Shown one piece after another: positions 11,500-20,058 of a stretch of DNA of 20,759 nt; within the stretch, counting starts at the first letter, position 1; each line of letters opens with the position of its first letter. The DNA is from a virus, in the IMG/VR virus record IMGVR_UViG_3300027852_000195, positions 1 to 20,759 of that record; one strand, 5' to 3'. Position numbers and translations under genes: made by a program. The notes below the pieces were generated by a model. The model saw nothing but the letters and a program-made list of their open reading frames with translations. It was not told the origin of the DNA and ran no database searches.

Positions 11500-11502
11500 G
11501 CA

Positions 11503-11775
11503 ATGGCTAGAGCACCTAAAGCAGCAAATCCACAGCAAGCCTCTAAAGTAACTAAGGCAGCCATTATTGTAAAAAGCTCTCGTCCACCGAAAGCTAAAGA
11601 TCACCCTGTGTTCAACACAGCACATCCCTCTGACTACGGTCGTGCTCGTGCAGCCTTAGCAAGAATAAACCGGCATGGCGTAAGACTAACCCCGGCTGAG
11701 ATAAGGGCGGTTATAGGTGAAAGTGCTGGAGACTTATACAAGCACGAAGCAACTCGAAGGATTCTAGCTCTATGA
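11503..11775 (+). CDS. Small basic protein (90 aa)
   Basis: ATG 11503 lies 3 nt after the appendage gene, after GAGGG. The N-terminal third is Lys/Ala/Pro-rich (ARAPKAANPQQASKVTKAA), probably disordered; the rest has DYGRARAALARINRHGVRL and TPAEIRAVIGE, two helices. It could be a small structural or regulatory protein, possibly DNA-binding from its charge. No family recognised. Ends in an ATGA overlap. Confidence 0.6.
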   Translation: MARAPKAANPQQASKVTKAAIIVKSSRPPKAKDHPVFNTAHPSDYGRARAALARINRHGVRLTPAEIRAVIGESAGDLYKHEATRRILAL

Positions 11776-12245
11776 AATACTCAATAGTTGCGGAGACACC
11801 AGAAGAGCTAGACGTTACCGCAGTTGATGAGAATGGCGATTTTGTAATTGGTGACGATGCAATACAGACGCTTAATGACATAGGCGCAATATGGCCAGCC
11901 TCCCCTGCTATCAGTAGTCTTATTGTAGGGGGAAGAAAGATAGTTTACCTGTTGGTATTTATTGGCAGCACAGACCCAAAGTTTTCCCTAGATGCTGTTA
12001 TTGAGCTAAACGGTTTAGACTGGCAAATATTGATGGGTCAGACATTCGATAAGCAGTTAGTCGGTGAAGGCGAAGAAGCCACTTACGAAGCGCTAAAGAT
12101 CATGGAGCCGGACGAGGCTAGACTGTTCGAGTTCATCCCTGACCGCTTCCTTGATGAAGCACAAACAATCATAGATCCAAATAAGCACGTTAACTGGGTA
12201 TCACTTTATTCAGGCAACACTAAATGGCGGGCAGCCGAGGTATAA
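11772..12245 (+). CDS. Hypothetical protein (157 aa)
   Basis: ATG 11772 overlaps the preceding stop; a weak AGGATTCTAGC precedes it. The protein is acidic and mixed alpha/beta, opening KYSIVAETPEELDVTAVDEN and with strands around IVGGRKIVYLLVFIGS and a later acidic region (VGEGEEATYEALKI). It is not recognised. Because it follows the appendage gene, it may be an appendage chaperone or companion subunit; that is position-based inference only. Confidence 0.6.
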   Translation: MKYSIVAETPEELDVTAVDENGDFVIGDDAIQTLNDIGAIWPASPAISSLIVGGRKIVYLLVFIGSTDPKFSLDAVIELNGLDWQILMGQTFDKQLVGEGEEATYEALKIMEPDEARLFEFIPDRFLDEAQTIIDPNKHVNWVSLYSGNTKWRAAEV

Positions 12246-12248
12246 ATC

Positions 12249-12518
12249 ATGACGCAAGCAATAAGCGCAACAACAAGCGCCGATACATCATTAGAGTTTA
12301 GAGTTACAGGCCGGTTCGGCGTAACCGTGGCAGCGTCAAGCCTTGGCGCTAGTGAAGAGATCGCCGTTGAAATTGAAGTAGGCGGAAGCTATGAGGCTAC
12401 TGAAGTGGTGTTGACTGCAGATATACCAGCATTGGTGGTTGTTGGTATCGGGAAGTACCGCATTAACAAACCGGTGACAGCAGGTGCTGTGGCCGTAGAG
12501 GTTCACGACACAGCGTAA
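12249..12518 (+). CDS. Small beta-rich hypothetical protein (89 aa)
   Basis: ATG 12249 begins 3 nt after the previous stop. The 89 residues are dominated by alternating hydrophobic strands (SLEFRVTGRFGVTVAAS, EEIAVEIEVGGSY, IPALVVVGIGKYRIN, VEVHD), suggesting a small beta sandwich with no cysteine. This could be a decoration, fibre-cap or appendage subunit, but there is no sequence family I can name. It is the last gene before the terminase block. Confidence 0.6.
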   Translation: MTQAISATTSADTSLEFRVTGRFGVTVAASSLGASEEIAVEIEVGGSYEATEVVLTADIPALVVVGIGKYRINKPVTAGAVAVEVHDTA

Positions 12519-12543
12519 ATAAATAAATAAGGCCGGGGGCTTT

Positions 12544-13122
12544 ATGGAAGGTTTAAATACAAGACAGCAAGAGTTCGTTAATCAACTGCCGCTTTGTGAT
12601 TTCAATGGAGCAAAGGCGGCAGAGAGGTCAGGTTATAGCGCGAAAACAGCAGCGGCTGCCGCCTCTCGGTTGTTAAGAAATGTTAATATCCAGAAAGCAC
12701 TTTCTGAATCCGCTAAAGCACGAAGCGAGCGCACGAAAATTGATGCTGATTGGGTACTGACCCGGCTAGCTAAAGAAGCAGATGCTGACATGGCAGACAT
12801 ATACTCAGATGACGGCGGGTTAAAGCCTGTTAGTCAGTGGCCAAAGATATGGCGGCAAGGGTTAGTTACAGGGATTGATAGTCATCAAGAGTATGATTAT
12901 GTCGATGGCGAGAAGATCCCTGCCGGGGTTGTGCAAAAGATCAGAATATCAGATCGAGTTAAGCGGCTGGAGTTGATAGGCAAGCATGTCAAAGTACAGG
13001 CGTTTGCTGATAAGGTTGTTGGCGGTGTAGATGTGAATCATATTATGCCGGTGCCTAGCGCATCAAGCGTCGAAGACTGGGAGCAAGAGGCGAAAGCTTT
13101 TAACGAGTCGAGTGAAGATTGA
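12544..13122 (+). CDS. Terminase small subunit
   Basis: 192 residues. The N-terminus (LNTRQQEFVNQLPLCDFNGA, then AAERSGYSAKTAAAAASRLL) is the typical helix-turn-helix opening of the terminase small subunit family, 'L..kQ..Fv..y....na..A...aGYs..ta...a..Ll'. A central region (about 60-150) provides the oligomerisation part, and a Ser/Glu-rich end carries the contact to the large subunit. It recognises the packaging site and stimulates the motor. ATG 12544 is preceded by GGGGGC 4-5 nt upstream. Ends in a TTGA overlap with the large subunit. Confidence 0.9.
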   Translation: MEGLNTRQQEFVNQLPLCDFNGAKAAERSGYSAKTAAAAASRLLRNVNIQKALSESAKARSERTKIDADWVLTRLAKEADADMADIYSDDGGLKPVSQWPKIWRQGLVTGIDSHQEYDYVDGEKIPAGVVQKIRISDRVKRLELIGKHVKVQAFADKVVGGVDVNHIMPVPSASSVEDWEQEAKAFNESSED

Positions 13123-14666
13123 CGCGCAAGATTGCATGGAAGCCGCTACCAGGATCGCAGTGCCTTGCGTTGAGCTGCCCTTGCGATGAAATACTTTACG
13201 AAGGCACTAGAGGCCCAGGCAAGACAGCGGCGCACCTTGCGAGGTTCAGGGCGCGTGTGGGGCTTGGATATGGTTCATTTTGGCGGGGGATTATCTTTGA
13301 TCTCGAATATAAAGACCTTGCTGACCTTATTGTCCAGTCGAAGCGTCTGTTTTATGCGTTTAATGATGGGGCGAAGTTTCTAAGTTCAGCGCAAGAGTTA
13401 AAGTGGGTCTGGCCAACTGGTGAAGAGCTGTTATTCAGGCATGGCAAGTCAGAAGATGATTACTGGGGGTATCATGGGCAAGAGTTCCCGAGCATTGGGT
13501 TTAACGAGCTAACAAAGCAAAAAGATGACGGGCTTTATTCCGCTATGTTTTCTTGTATGAGATCATCGTTTAGACCTGAAGACTACCCGTTGCCCGATGG
13601 GTCTCTATTGCCCCATATCCCTCTTGAAATGTTTAGCACTACTAACCCGTTTGGAATTGGTCATTCATGGGTAAAGAAAAGGTTTATCACTCCAGCGCCG
13701 CGCAACACAGTCCAGCGGCACAAACAAACTGTATTTAACCCGCAAACAGAGCTTGAAGAAGAGATCACACTTACAAGGGTGGCTATTCATGGTTCGTGGC
13801 GAGAAAACCCGTATCTAGACCCGAAATATATCGCCACGCTGATGGCGATAAAAGACCAAAACAAGCGAAAAGCGTGGGTTGATGGGTCGTGGGATGTAAC
13901 GTCTGGAGGAAGGTTTGATCATCTATGGGACGAGTCGATGCATACAGTTAGCCCGTTTAAAATACCGCCATCATGGCGCGTGGATAGGTCGCACGATTGG
14001 GGGGAATCGAAGCCGTTTTCTAATTTATGGTGGGCGGAGTCAGATGGCACGCCGGTAGAGGTTGACGGTGAGCAGGTAAAGTACCCGGCTAGAACGCTGT
14101 TCCTGATTGGCGAGTGGTATGGGTGCCCTGTTGATGAGCTAAACACAGGTTTAAAAATGTCATCGACTGACGTGGCGAAAGGCGTGAAGTGGGTAGATGA
14201 GAGGATGGTAGGGTCTGCACTGGTAGCGCCTGATAGCATTGGTCGTGGCGAAGCGAATATCACGCCTAATTTGTGTGCTAAAATACTACCTGGGCCTGCT
14301 GATTCGTCGATATATAATACCGGCGATAACGAGCTATCCATTGGTGAGAAGATGGAAAAGCAAGGGGTGCGATGGAAGCACTCAAACAAAAAGCCAGGGT
14401 CTAGGATTAATGGAGCGGCGTTGTTTTGCGATATGCTCGAAGCGTCGTTAAAGGTTGGCGAGTCTGGGTTGCCAGAAGATCCGGCGTTTTATGTGTTTAA
14501 TAATTGCCGGGGCTGGATTGGAAGAGTTCCTATTCTGTCGAGAGATACAAAAAACCTCGACGATGTAGACACAGCGGCAGAAGACCATGACTGGGATGCA
14601 ACACGCTACAGGGTGCTTGATAATGAGCGGCCAGCGATGAGACTCAACTTAAAAGTGATTAGCTAA
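13119..14666 (+). CDS. Terminase large subunit
   Basis: 515 residues from TTG 13119, which forms a 4-nt TTGA overlap with the small-subunit stop; no ATG is available before the Walker A motif. The ATPase part has GTRGPGKT (29-36, Walker A), SIGFNE (125-130, Walker B plus catalytic Glu) and STTNP (173-177, coupling motif). The second half carries DRSHDWGE (about 290) and later Asp residues that fit the RNase H-like nuclease. The enzyme cuts concatemers and drives DNA into the procapsid, docking on the portal encoded next. Walker B has Asn in place of the usual Asp before Glu. Confidence 0.95.
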   Translation: MTRKIAWKPLPGSQCLALSCPCDEILYEGTRGPGKTAAHLARFRARVGLGYGSFWRGIIFDLEYKDLADLIVQSKRLFYAFNDGAKFLSSAQELKWVWPTGEELLFRHGKSEDDYWGYHGQEFPSIGFNELTKQKDDGLYSAMFSCMRSSFRPEDYPLPDGSLLPHIPLEMFSTTNPFGIGHSWVKKRFITPAPRNTVQRHKQTVFNPQTELEEEITLTRVAIHGSWRENPYLDPKYIATLMAIKDQNKRKAWVDGSWDVTSGGRFDHLWDESMHTVSPFKIPPSWRVDRSHDWGESKPFSNLWWAESDGTPVEVDGEQVKYPARTLFLIGEWYGCPVDELNTGLKMSSTDVAKGVKWVDERMVGSALVAPDSIGRGEANITPNLCAKILPGPADSSIYNTGDNELSIGEKMEKQGVRWKHSNKKPGSRINGAALFCDMLEASLKVGESGLPEDPAFYVFNNCRGWIGRVPILSRDTKNLDDVDTAAEDHDWDATRYRVLDNERPAMRLNLKVIS

Positions 14667-16096
14667 TGGCAGACGTTTCTTTTACACACCCGGAATACAA
14701 GGCGGCACAGTACAGGTGGGCTGTTGTCGATGATGCGTGCAGTGGCCAAGAGAAAATTAAGAGTGAGGGAGAAAAGTACCTCCCTAAGCTCAATGACGTA
14801 GAAGACAGTGCAGAGTCGAATAAACGCTATGAGCGATACAAGGCTAGGGCGGTATTCTACAATATCACAGGGCGTACTAAAGATGTTTTAACAAGCGCGG
14901 CTTTTAAGGTTGCCCCAGCGTCCAATTATCCTGCTTCAGTGGACTACATAACTCATAATATCGACGGGTCTGGTGTGAGCTTAGATCAACAGGCTCACAG
15001 TGTTTGTGCTAGCGTACTTAAATCGGGCCGTCATGGGCTGCTCGTTGATTACCCAGTAACAGAAGCGCCGGCAAGTAGAGCTAAGATTGATTCAGGCTTA
15101 ATCCAATCGACAGTTGTTAGCATTGATAAAGACCAGATTATCAACTGGAGCACTGCCAAAGTCGGTGCAAAGATTGTGCTGGTAATGGTTGTTATTGCTG
15201 AAAGGGTTGTCGAGACTTCCGGCGATGGGTTTGGTAAAACATATGTCGATCAATGCCGTGTTCTAAGGCTCACCGATGGTCGGTACACGCAAGAATTATG
15301 GCGCAAGAATGGAGAGGGCGTGTGGTTTGTTCACGCGGAAGCATTTGAGATAAAAGATAGTGGTGGCGGCTCTTGGGGTGAAATTCCTTTTGTATTTGTT
15401 GGGTCGGTTAATAATGACAGCCAAATAGACCCGTCGCCGTTATATGACATGGCTGAGATCAACATCGCACATTATCGTAACTCGGCAGACTATGAAGACG
15501 GTGTTTTTTATGCGGGGCAGGCACAACCGTGGATGGCCGGATTAGATGAAGAGTGGCGCGATTGGATGCAAGACCAGGGTGTTTATATTGGTTCGCGCGC
15601 ACCTATCCTGTTGCCGGAGGGTGGGCAATACGGCATAGCTCAGGCTAGCCCGAACACGCAAGCAAAAGAGGCTATGGATCAGAAAGAAAGCCAAATGGTT
15701 GCCCTTGGTGCTCGGCTAATACAACCAGGGTCGGCTGTTAAGACGGCAACAGAGGCGCAAGGCGAGCAAGAAAGCAACCACTCTGTATTGTCATTGGTAT
15801 CTGTAAACGTATCAGACGCCTACACCAAAGCAATAAATTGGATGCTGCGTTTTATGGGCGGAGGTGGGGAGGCTTATTATGCGATGAATACAGATTTTAA
15901 CCGCTCAGAGCTTAGCGCTGATGTGATGACAGGGCTGTCAACTATTTTTAACACAGGCCAGCTTCCGAAGTCTGATATGTGGCGAGCAATGCGCCGCACT
16001 AATTTGATCGAGCCGCAAAAGACTGACGAAGAGATAAAAGACGAACTGGAAGGGCAAATGGTGGGGGCAGATGGCGCAATCACTCCAGCTGATTGA
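14666..16096 (+). CDS. Portal protein (DUF4055 family)
   Basis: 476 residues; TAATG overlap with the terminase gene. The N-terminal region matches the DUF4055 pattern: EKYLPKLND, RYERYKARAVFYNITGRT, VDYITHNIDGSGVSL and LKSGRHGLLVDYP, ordered as in this portal family. A long middle alpha/beta wing and the C-terminal helices (ANTQAKEAMDQKESQMVALG) fit the portal stem/crown. It forms the ring through which DNA enters and exits and to which the connector proteins bind. The start is clear. It overlaps the next gene by 26 nt. Confidence 0.9.
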   Translation: MADVSFTHPEYKAAQYRWAVVDDACSGQEKIKSEGEKYLPKLNDVEDSAESNKRYERYKARAVFYNITGRTKDVLTSAAFKVAPASNYPASVDYITHNIDGSGVSLDQQAHSVCASVLKSGRHGLLVDYPVTEAPASRAKIDSGLIQSTVVSIDKDQIINWSTAKVGAKIVLVMVVIAERVVETSGDGFGKTYVDQCRVLRLTDGRYTQELWRKNGEGVWFVHAEAFEIKDSGGGSWGEIPFVFVGSVNNDSQIDPSPLYDMAEINIAHYRNSADYEDGVFYAGQAQPWMAGLDEEWRDWMQDQGVYIGSRAPILLPEGGQYGIAQASPNTQAKEAMDQKESQMVALGARLIQPGSAVKTATEAQGEQESNHSVLSLVSVNVSDAYTKAINWMLRFMGGGGEAYYAMNTDFNRSELSADVMTGLSTIFNTGQLPKSDMWRAMRRTNLIEPQKTDEEIKDELEGQMVGADGAITPAD

Positions 16097-17138
16097 GCAG
16101 TCAATTCGCCATCAAGTGATGCTTGAGCGAGTGAAATCAAAAGAGGCTAATCAGTATGCTAGCTTTTTGTTGGACATGGATCGCTCAATTAGACTGAGGC
16201 TATCTGCTGACGATTTAACAGAGTTCTCGCGTGTCAGGCTTGAGCGGCTGATTGCATCTATAGAGTCAGACATGTCTTTGATATACGACAACTACTGGAA
16301 TGATCTTAGCGGCAGCCTAGCTGAGATTGGTGAATATGAGGCGGCCTTTGAGTCGAAGTCATTGAACCAAGTTCTTGAAAGTTTTGAGACTGTCGCGCCT
16401 GGCGTAGAGCAGGTCAGGGCGGCAGTATTCACAAGGCCGCTATCGGTAAGCGGCCATGACGGCGGCAAGCTTTTGGAATCGTTTTACAGGGATTGGACAA
16501 CCACAGAGAAGAATAGAGTTACCGGCGCGGTGAGAAAAGGGTATTTTGAAGGCAAGACAAATTCCCAAATGATAAAAGATATCAGAGGCACAAAGGCTAA
16601 CAACTATCGTGATGGGCTGCTTGCAATAAACAAACGCAATGCTGATGCCGTGGTGAGGACGTCAGTTCAGCACACGGCGTCTATGGCTCAACAGGCAACA
16701 TGGGAAGCAAACAGTAATGTGGTGATTGGTGTTCGCTGGATTTCCACGCTAGATGCCAGGACTACGCAGGTCTGCAGGTCACTTGACCAAACGGTCTACC
16801 CGTTAAAATCAGGCCCACGACCGCCGATACACATCGGGTGCAGGTCGCGCACTGTCGCAGAGCTAGATGGGCGCTTTAAGTTTCTTGAGAAAGGCGCTAC
16901 AAGGTCGAGCATGAGCGGCCCTGTTGGCGCTAGCCAAAGCTATTACTCATGGCTTAAAAGCCAGCCAGCATCATTTCAGGACGCGGCTATAGGCAAATCT
17001 AGGGGCAAGCTGTTAAGGAGTGGTGGTTTATCGTCAAAACGCTTTGCAGAATTGAATATAGGCAGGAATTTTGCGCCATTAACACTGGCGGACATGAAGA
17101 AGCTCGAACCGCTCGCATTTTCGCGAGCTAACTTATGA
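16071..17138 (+). CDS. MuF-like minor head protein
   Basis: 355 residues from ATG 16071 (GGGGGC upstream), overlapping the portal end by 26 nt. The central part has NADAVVRTSVQHTASMAQQA and then STLDARTTQVCRSLDQTVY followed by PPIHIGCRS, the signature of the phage Mu F/SPP1 gp7 head-morphogenesis domain ('Y.W.s..D..tc..C..l.G......p...HP.CRC'). Such proteins associate with the portal and are carried in the capsid. The C-terminus is a variable extension (about 280-355). No sign of a toxin or enzyme domain fused to it. Confidence 0.9.
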   Translation: MAQSLQLIEQSIRHQVMLERVKSKEANQYASFLLDMDRSIRLRLSADDLTEFSRVRLERLIASIESDMSLIYDNYWNDLSGSLAEIGEYEAAFESKSLNQVLESFETVAPGVEQVRAAVFTRPLSVSGHDGGKLLESFYRDWTTTEKNRVTGAVRKGYFEGKTNSQMIKDIRGTKANNYRDGLLAINKRNADAVVRTSVQHTASMAQQATWEANSNVVIGVRWISTLDARTTQVCRSLDQTVYPLKSGPRPPIHIGCRSRTVAELDGRFKFLEKGATRSSMSGPVGASQSYYSWLKSQPASFQDAAIGKSRGKLLRSGGLSSKRFAELNIGRNFAPLTLADMKKLEPLAFSRANL

Positions 17139-17151
17139 TACGGGGTATCAA

Positions 17152-17859
17152 ATGCTAAATTACAAAATAGATTCACTAGAAGGACTTGATGAGAATATTG
17201 CCGGACTTTACGAGAAGAGTGGTGATAAATTCATTCTCGGCGTAAAGGGCATGGATAACGGCGACGACTTGGCCGGGCTAAAGCGCCAGGTGGAAACGCT
17301 AATGAGCGAAAAGAAAGACACCGAACGCAAAGCAAAGGATGCGCAAGAGGCCGCTGACGATGCTATCCGCGAGGCGGCAAAGAAAAATGGCGACACTGAG
17401 GCGCTGGAGGCATCATACAAGGAAAAGCTAGCCAGTATTGAGTCTGGTTACAAGGACGAGATCACCGCCCTTAACAGCGCTGTGGGCGTGATGACTATTG
17501 ATAATGTAGCTGGTACAATTGCCGGAGAGATCGCGGTGCAAGGCTCGTCTGATATACTGATGCCGCACCTTAAGGCTCGGCTAGCAACAGAGAAGCGTGA
17601 CGGCAAATACACGACGGTTGTTCTAGGTAAAGATGGCGGGCCTAGCGTGCAGACAATTGACGATCTCAAAAACGAATTTCTAAACAACTCGGCATTTTCG
17701 CCGGTTGTAATTGGAAGTAAAGCGTCCGGCGGTGGGGCCAATGGACAGAACAGCGCAGGCGGGGCTTCTGTGCAAACAATTAAGCGCGGTCAATTTGATG
17801 ATATGAGTCACGCTGAAAGGCGGACATTCTTCAAAGAAGGCGGCAAAGTAGAAAATTAA
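17152..17859 (+). CDS. Capsid scaffold protein
   Basis: 235 residues; ATG 17152 has CGGGG upstream. The sequence opens LNYKIDSLEGLDENIAGLYE, then a long charged coiled coil (about 37-105: LKRQVETLMSEKKDTERKAK and onward), a folded middle (LMPHLKARLATEKRDGKYT) and a Gly/Ser-rich linker before a basic C-terminal end, MSHAERRTFFKEG. Position directly upstream of the coat gene, coiled-coil content and the coat-binding basic tail are the pattern of phage scaffolding proteins, which guide coat assembly and then leave the procapsid. Confidence 0.85.
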   Translation: MLNYKIDSLEGLDENIAGLYEKSGDKFILGVKGMDNGDDLAGLKRQVETLMSEKKDTERKAKDAQEAADDAIREAAKKNGDTEALEASYKEKLASIESGYKDEITALNSAVGVMTIDNVAGTIAGEIAVQGSSDILMPHLKARLATEKRDGKYTTVVLGKDGGPSVQTIDDLKNEFLNNSAFSPVVIGSKASGGGANGQNSAGGASVQTIKRGQFDDMSHAERRTFFKEGGKVEN

Positions 17860-17871
17860 AGGTAATAAATT

Positions 17872-19020
17872 ATGGCTAATGTACTAACAGACCTCGCCGC
17901 GGATATTTATAAAGCGGCTGACACAGTAGGGCGCGAGTTAACCGGCGCTGTATCCTCCGTTATCGTAAATGGCGATGGATCTGAGCGTGCGGCACTGAAT
18001 GACACAGTACGCTCTCACTTCACTCGACAACCTTCAGGGTCATCTCCTATTGCTGAGAGCATGACAGTGCCAGAGGGCGACGATCAGACTATTGACACAA
18101 AGACCGTATCCATCACAAAAGCCCAAGCTATTCAGGTGCCTTGGACTGGTGAAGACATGCGCCACGTGAGTAATGGCGCCGGGTTTGAGACTATTTACGG
18201 CGATCAGATTGCGCAGGCTATGCGCACCCTGGCCAACGAAATTGAATTCGATATGCTGACGGAGTTATACCAAAACGCATCACGCGCATACGGTACGGCT
18301 GGCACCACGCCTTTCGGCACAAACTTCGACGAAGTGGCAAACATTCGGCAGATTCTTGTTGATAATGGCTGCCCTGTTGACCAGTTGACTATGGTTATGA
18401 ACACCACGGCCGGTACAAGCCTTCGCAACCTAGCCCAACTCCAAAAGGCTAACGAGGCAGGCAGCGCTTCATTGCTTCGACAGGGTGTATTGCTTGACCT
18501 TCAGGGTATTGCCCTTAAAGAGTCGGCCGGCGTTCGAAGCCACACCAAAGGCACAGGCACAGGCTACTTGGTAAACAATGGCGCTGGTATCTTGGCTGGC
18601 GGGACTGCTATCGCAAGTGACACTGGCTCCGGCACTGTATTAGCTGGCGATGTTGTTACGTTTGCCGCAGATTCAGCCAATAAATACGTTGTTAACACTG
18701 CGTTAAGCGGCGGGTCGTTTGCTATTGGTGATAATGGCGCACAAGTCGCTATCGCTGATAACAACGCCATCACAGTTGGTGACAGCTATGCGGCTAACGT
18801 TGCCTTCCGTCGCACGGCTGCCGAGCTTGTTATTCGACCCCCTGCCGTGCCTAATGGCGGCGACTTGGCTGATGACGCCATGATCGTGCAAGACCCGTGG
18901 TCTGGGCTGACGTTTGAGATTCGTGTTTATAACGGCTATCGAAAGCGCATGTTTGAAGTCGCTGCAGCATGGGGTGTTAAGGCGTGGAAGCCTGAGCACA
19001 TCGCGGTACTGTTGGGCTAA
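17872..19020 (+). CDS. Major capsid protein, P22 coat-like
   Basis: 382 residues. It opens MANVLTDLAADIYKAADTVG, the usual start for P22 gp5-type coat proteins, has the KAQAIQVPWTGEDMRH and LANEIEFDMLTELYQNASRA segments in the E-loop/P-domain, and near the end FEIRVYNGYRKRMFEVAAAWG and KPEHIAVLLG like P22 'ALWYGVNATRPEAIGV'. Residues about 225-310 (GTGYLVNNGAGILAGGTA on, GDVVTFAADSANKYVVNTAL) form a Gly-rich strand region that should be the telokin-like insertion domain. It builds the HK97-fold icosahedral shell. Start well set by position 13 nt after the scaffold gene. Confidence 0.9.
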   Translation: MANVLTDLAADIYKAADTVGRELTGAVSSVIVNGDGSERAALNDTVRSHFTRQPSGSSPIAESMTVPEGDDQTIDTKTVSITKAQAIQVPWTGEDMRHVSNGAGFETIYGDQIAQAMRTLANEIEFDMLTELYQNASRAYGTAGTTPFGTNFDEVANIRQILVDNGCPVDQLTMVMNTTAGTSLRNLAQLQKANEAGSASLLRQGVLLDLQGIALKESAGVRSHTKGTGTGYLVNNGAGILAGGTAIASDTGSGTVLAGDVVTFAADSANKYVVNTALSGGSFAIGDNGAQVAIADNNAITVGDSYAANVAFRRTAAELVIRPPAVPNGGDLADDAMIVQDPWSGLTFEIRVYNGYRKRMFEVAAAWGVKAWKPEHIAVLLG

Positions 19021-19030
19021 ACCTATACGG

Positions 19031-19052
19031 CGTGCCTTCGGGCACGTCTTTT
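19031..19052 (+). terminator. Rho-independent terminator after coat gene
   Basis: CGTGCC (19031-19036), TTCG tetraloop (19037-19040), GGCACG (19041-19046), then TCTTTT (19047-19052). The 6-bp GC-rich stem with the stable TTCG loop and T-run is a strong terminator. It would dampen transcription after the coat gene and lower downstream connector expression. Confidence 0.85.
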
Positions 19053-19065
19053 AGCGGGTGTTGTT

Positions 19066-19206
19066 ATGGCTACTAAACCAAAGTTAGTAAAGATGGAAAA
19101 GCAGGAAGGCGATGATATTAATTACGCTGACGTGCATGAAGATGAAGTTACTAATTACTCAAGCGGCGGCTGGGTTAAATGCAAGACTAAAAAGACCGCA
19201 AAATGA
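19066..19206 (+). CDS. Small hypothetical protein (46 aa)
   Basis: ATG 19066 to TGA 19204-19206 reads 46 residues (MATKPKLVKMEKQEGDDINY, then a short ADVHEDEVTNYSSGG segment and a basic CKTKKTAK end). The protein is highly charged with an acidic middle and a basic tail; no domain recognised. Short genes at this position (between coat and connector) are common and may encode head-tail joining aids. ATGA overlap with the next gene supports translation. Confidence 0.6.
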   Translation: MATKPKLVKMEKQEGDDINYADVHEDEVTNYSSGGWVKCKTKKTAK

Positions 19207-19703
19207 CGATCATTGTCGAAGATGGGTCTCAGGTCGCGGGGTCGAATAGTTATACATCGCTAGCCGATGCACGAAGTTATGCGCTTGCCAGGGGTGTTGT
19301 CTTGTCGGCTATTGATGCTGACCTTGAGGCTCAAGTTTTATTTGCAATGGATTACCTTGAGTCGTTTTCATTGCGGTTTAAGGGTTGCCGGTATAGCCGC
19401 GATCAGTCGCTTTCATGGCCCCGCATGGGGGTTGTTATCGATGGTTGGCCTTGGTCGGGCATCGAGATACCACGACAAGTTATAACCGCACAACTGGCGT
19501 TAATCGTCGAGATACATCAAGGCGAAGACCCTTATAATCCGTCAAGCGCGGCATTGCCTGTGGTTAGGGAAAAAGTGGAAGGGGCTGTTGAAGTGGAATA
19601 CGCGAACCCAGCAACAGCATTTAAGGTTGGTAAAACCCAGCAATCAAGCACCTTGATTCGCATGTTGTTAAAGAATAGCGGATTGTTCGCGATAAGGTCT
19701 TAG
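19203..19703 (+). CDS. Head-tail connector, DnaT-like family
   Basis: 166 residues. Sequence has the pattern of the DnaT-like phage connector family: SNSYTSLADARSYALARGV, then QVLFAMDYLESFSLRFKG, a SWPRMGV segment, and IPRQVITAQLALIVEIHQG. These proteins sit just after the coat gene and act as adaptor in the head-tail interface (comparable to HK97 gp6/SPP1 gp15); the DNA-binding label in databases is historical. The gene overlaps the previous stop as ATGA and ends 1 nt before the next start. Confidence 0.8.
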   Translation: MTIIVEDGSQVAGSNSYTSLADARSYALARGVVLSAIDADLEAQVLFAMDYLESFSLRFKGCRYSRDQSLSWPRMGVVIDGWPWSGIEIPRQVITAQLALIVEIHQGEDPYNPSSAALPVVREKVEGAVEVEYANPATAFKVGKTQQSSTLIRMLLKNSGLFAIRS

Positions 19704-19704
19704 C

Positions 19705-20058
19705 ATGGGCTTCTATGACGGTATGGCAGAAACAGCGGCCAAGCTTATAGAGAAGTTTGGCGCTGACGTTGTATTTCAAAGCACAAGCGCCGGCACGTTC
19801 GACCCGGTGATAGGCGAAACGGTTGGCGCTATCACCACTGAAACAACGACGAAAGGCATACAAAAAAGATACAAATCATCGCAGATAGATGAGACTCGGA
19901 TAAAGACCGGAGACAAGCTGTTCGTGATTGATAATAGCTACAAGCCTGACATGAGCGACACGGTAAAGGTTGGCACGCAGTACTGGAATATTATTGACAT
20001 TGAAGAGGTGACCCCAGCAGGTGTCCCGCTGGTTTGTTTCGTACAGGTGCGCAAGTGA
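19705..20058 (+). CDS. Head-tail adaptor / head closure protein
   Basis: 117 residues. Opens MGFYDGMAETAAKLIEKFGA, continues with strands (VVFQSTSAGTFDPVIG, GIQKRYKSSQI) and a beta core ending KVGTQYWNIIDIEEVTPAGV, VCFVQVRK. This follows the 'P.....V...G..W.I.......PAG....Y.v.lR' form of phage head-closure/stopper proteins (SPP1 gp16-like), which seal the portal and receive the tail. Start at ATG 19705 directly after the upstream stop. Ends in a GTGA overlap. Confidence 0.75.
   Translation: MGFYDGMAETAAKLIEKFGADVVFQSTSAGTFDPVIGETVGAITTETTTKGIQKRYKSSQIDETRIKTGDKLFVIDNSYKPDMSDTVKVGTQYWNIIDIEEVTPAGVPLVCFVQVRK

Noticed and set aside
12519-12543. GGCCGGGGGC as a terminator stem before terS
   Set aside because: The possible stem is 3 bp with a 3-4 nt loop and no T-run follows.
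13919-14389. Minus-strand open frame opposite terL
   Set aside because: Antisense to conserved terminase sequence with shadow-type composition.
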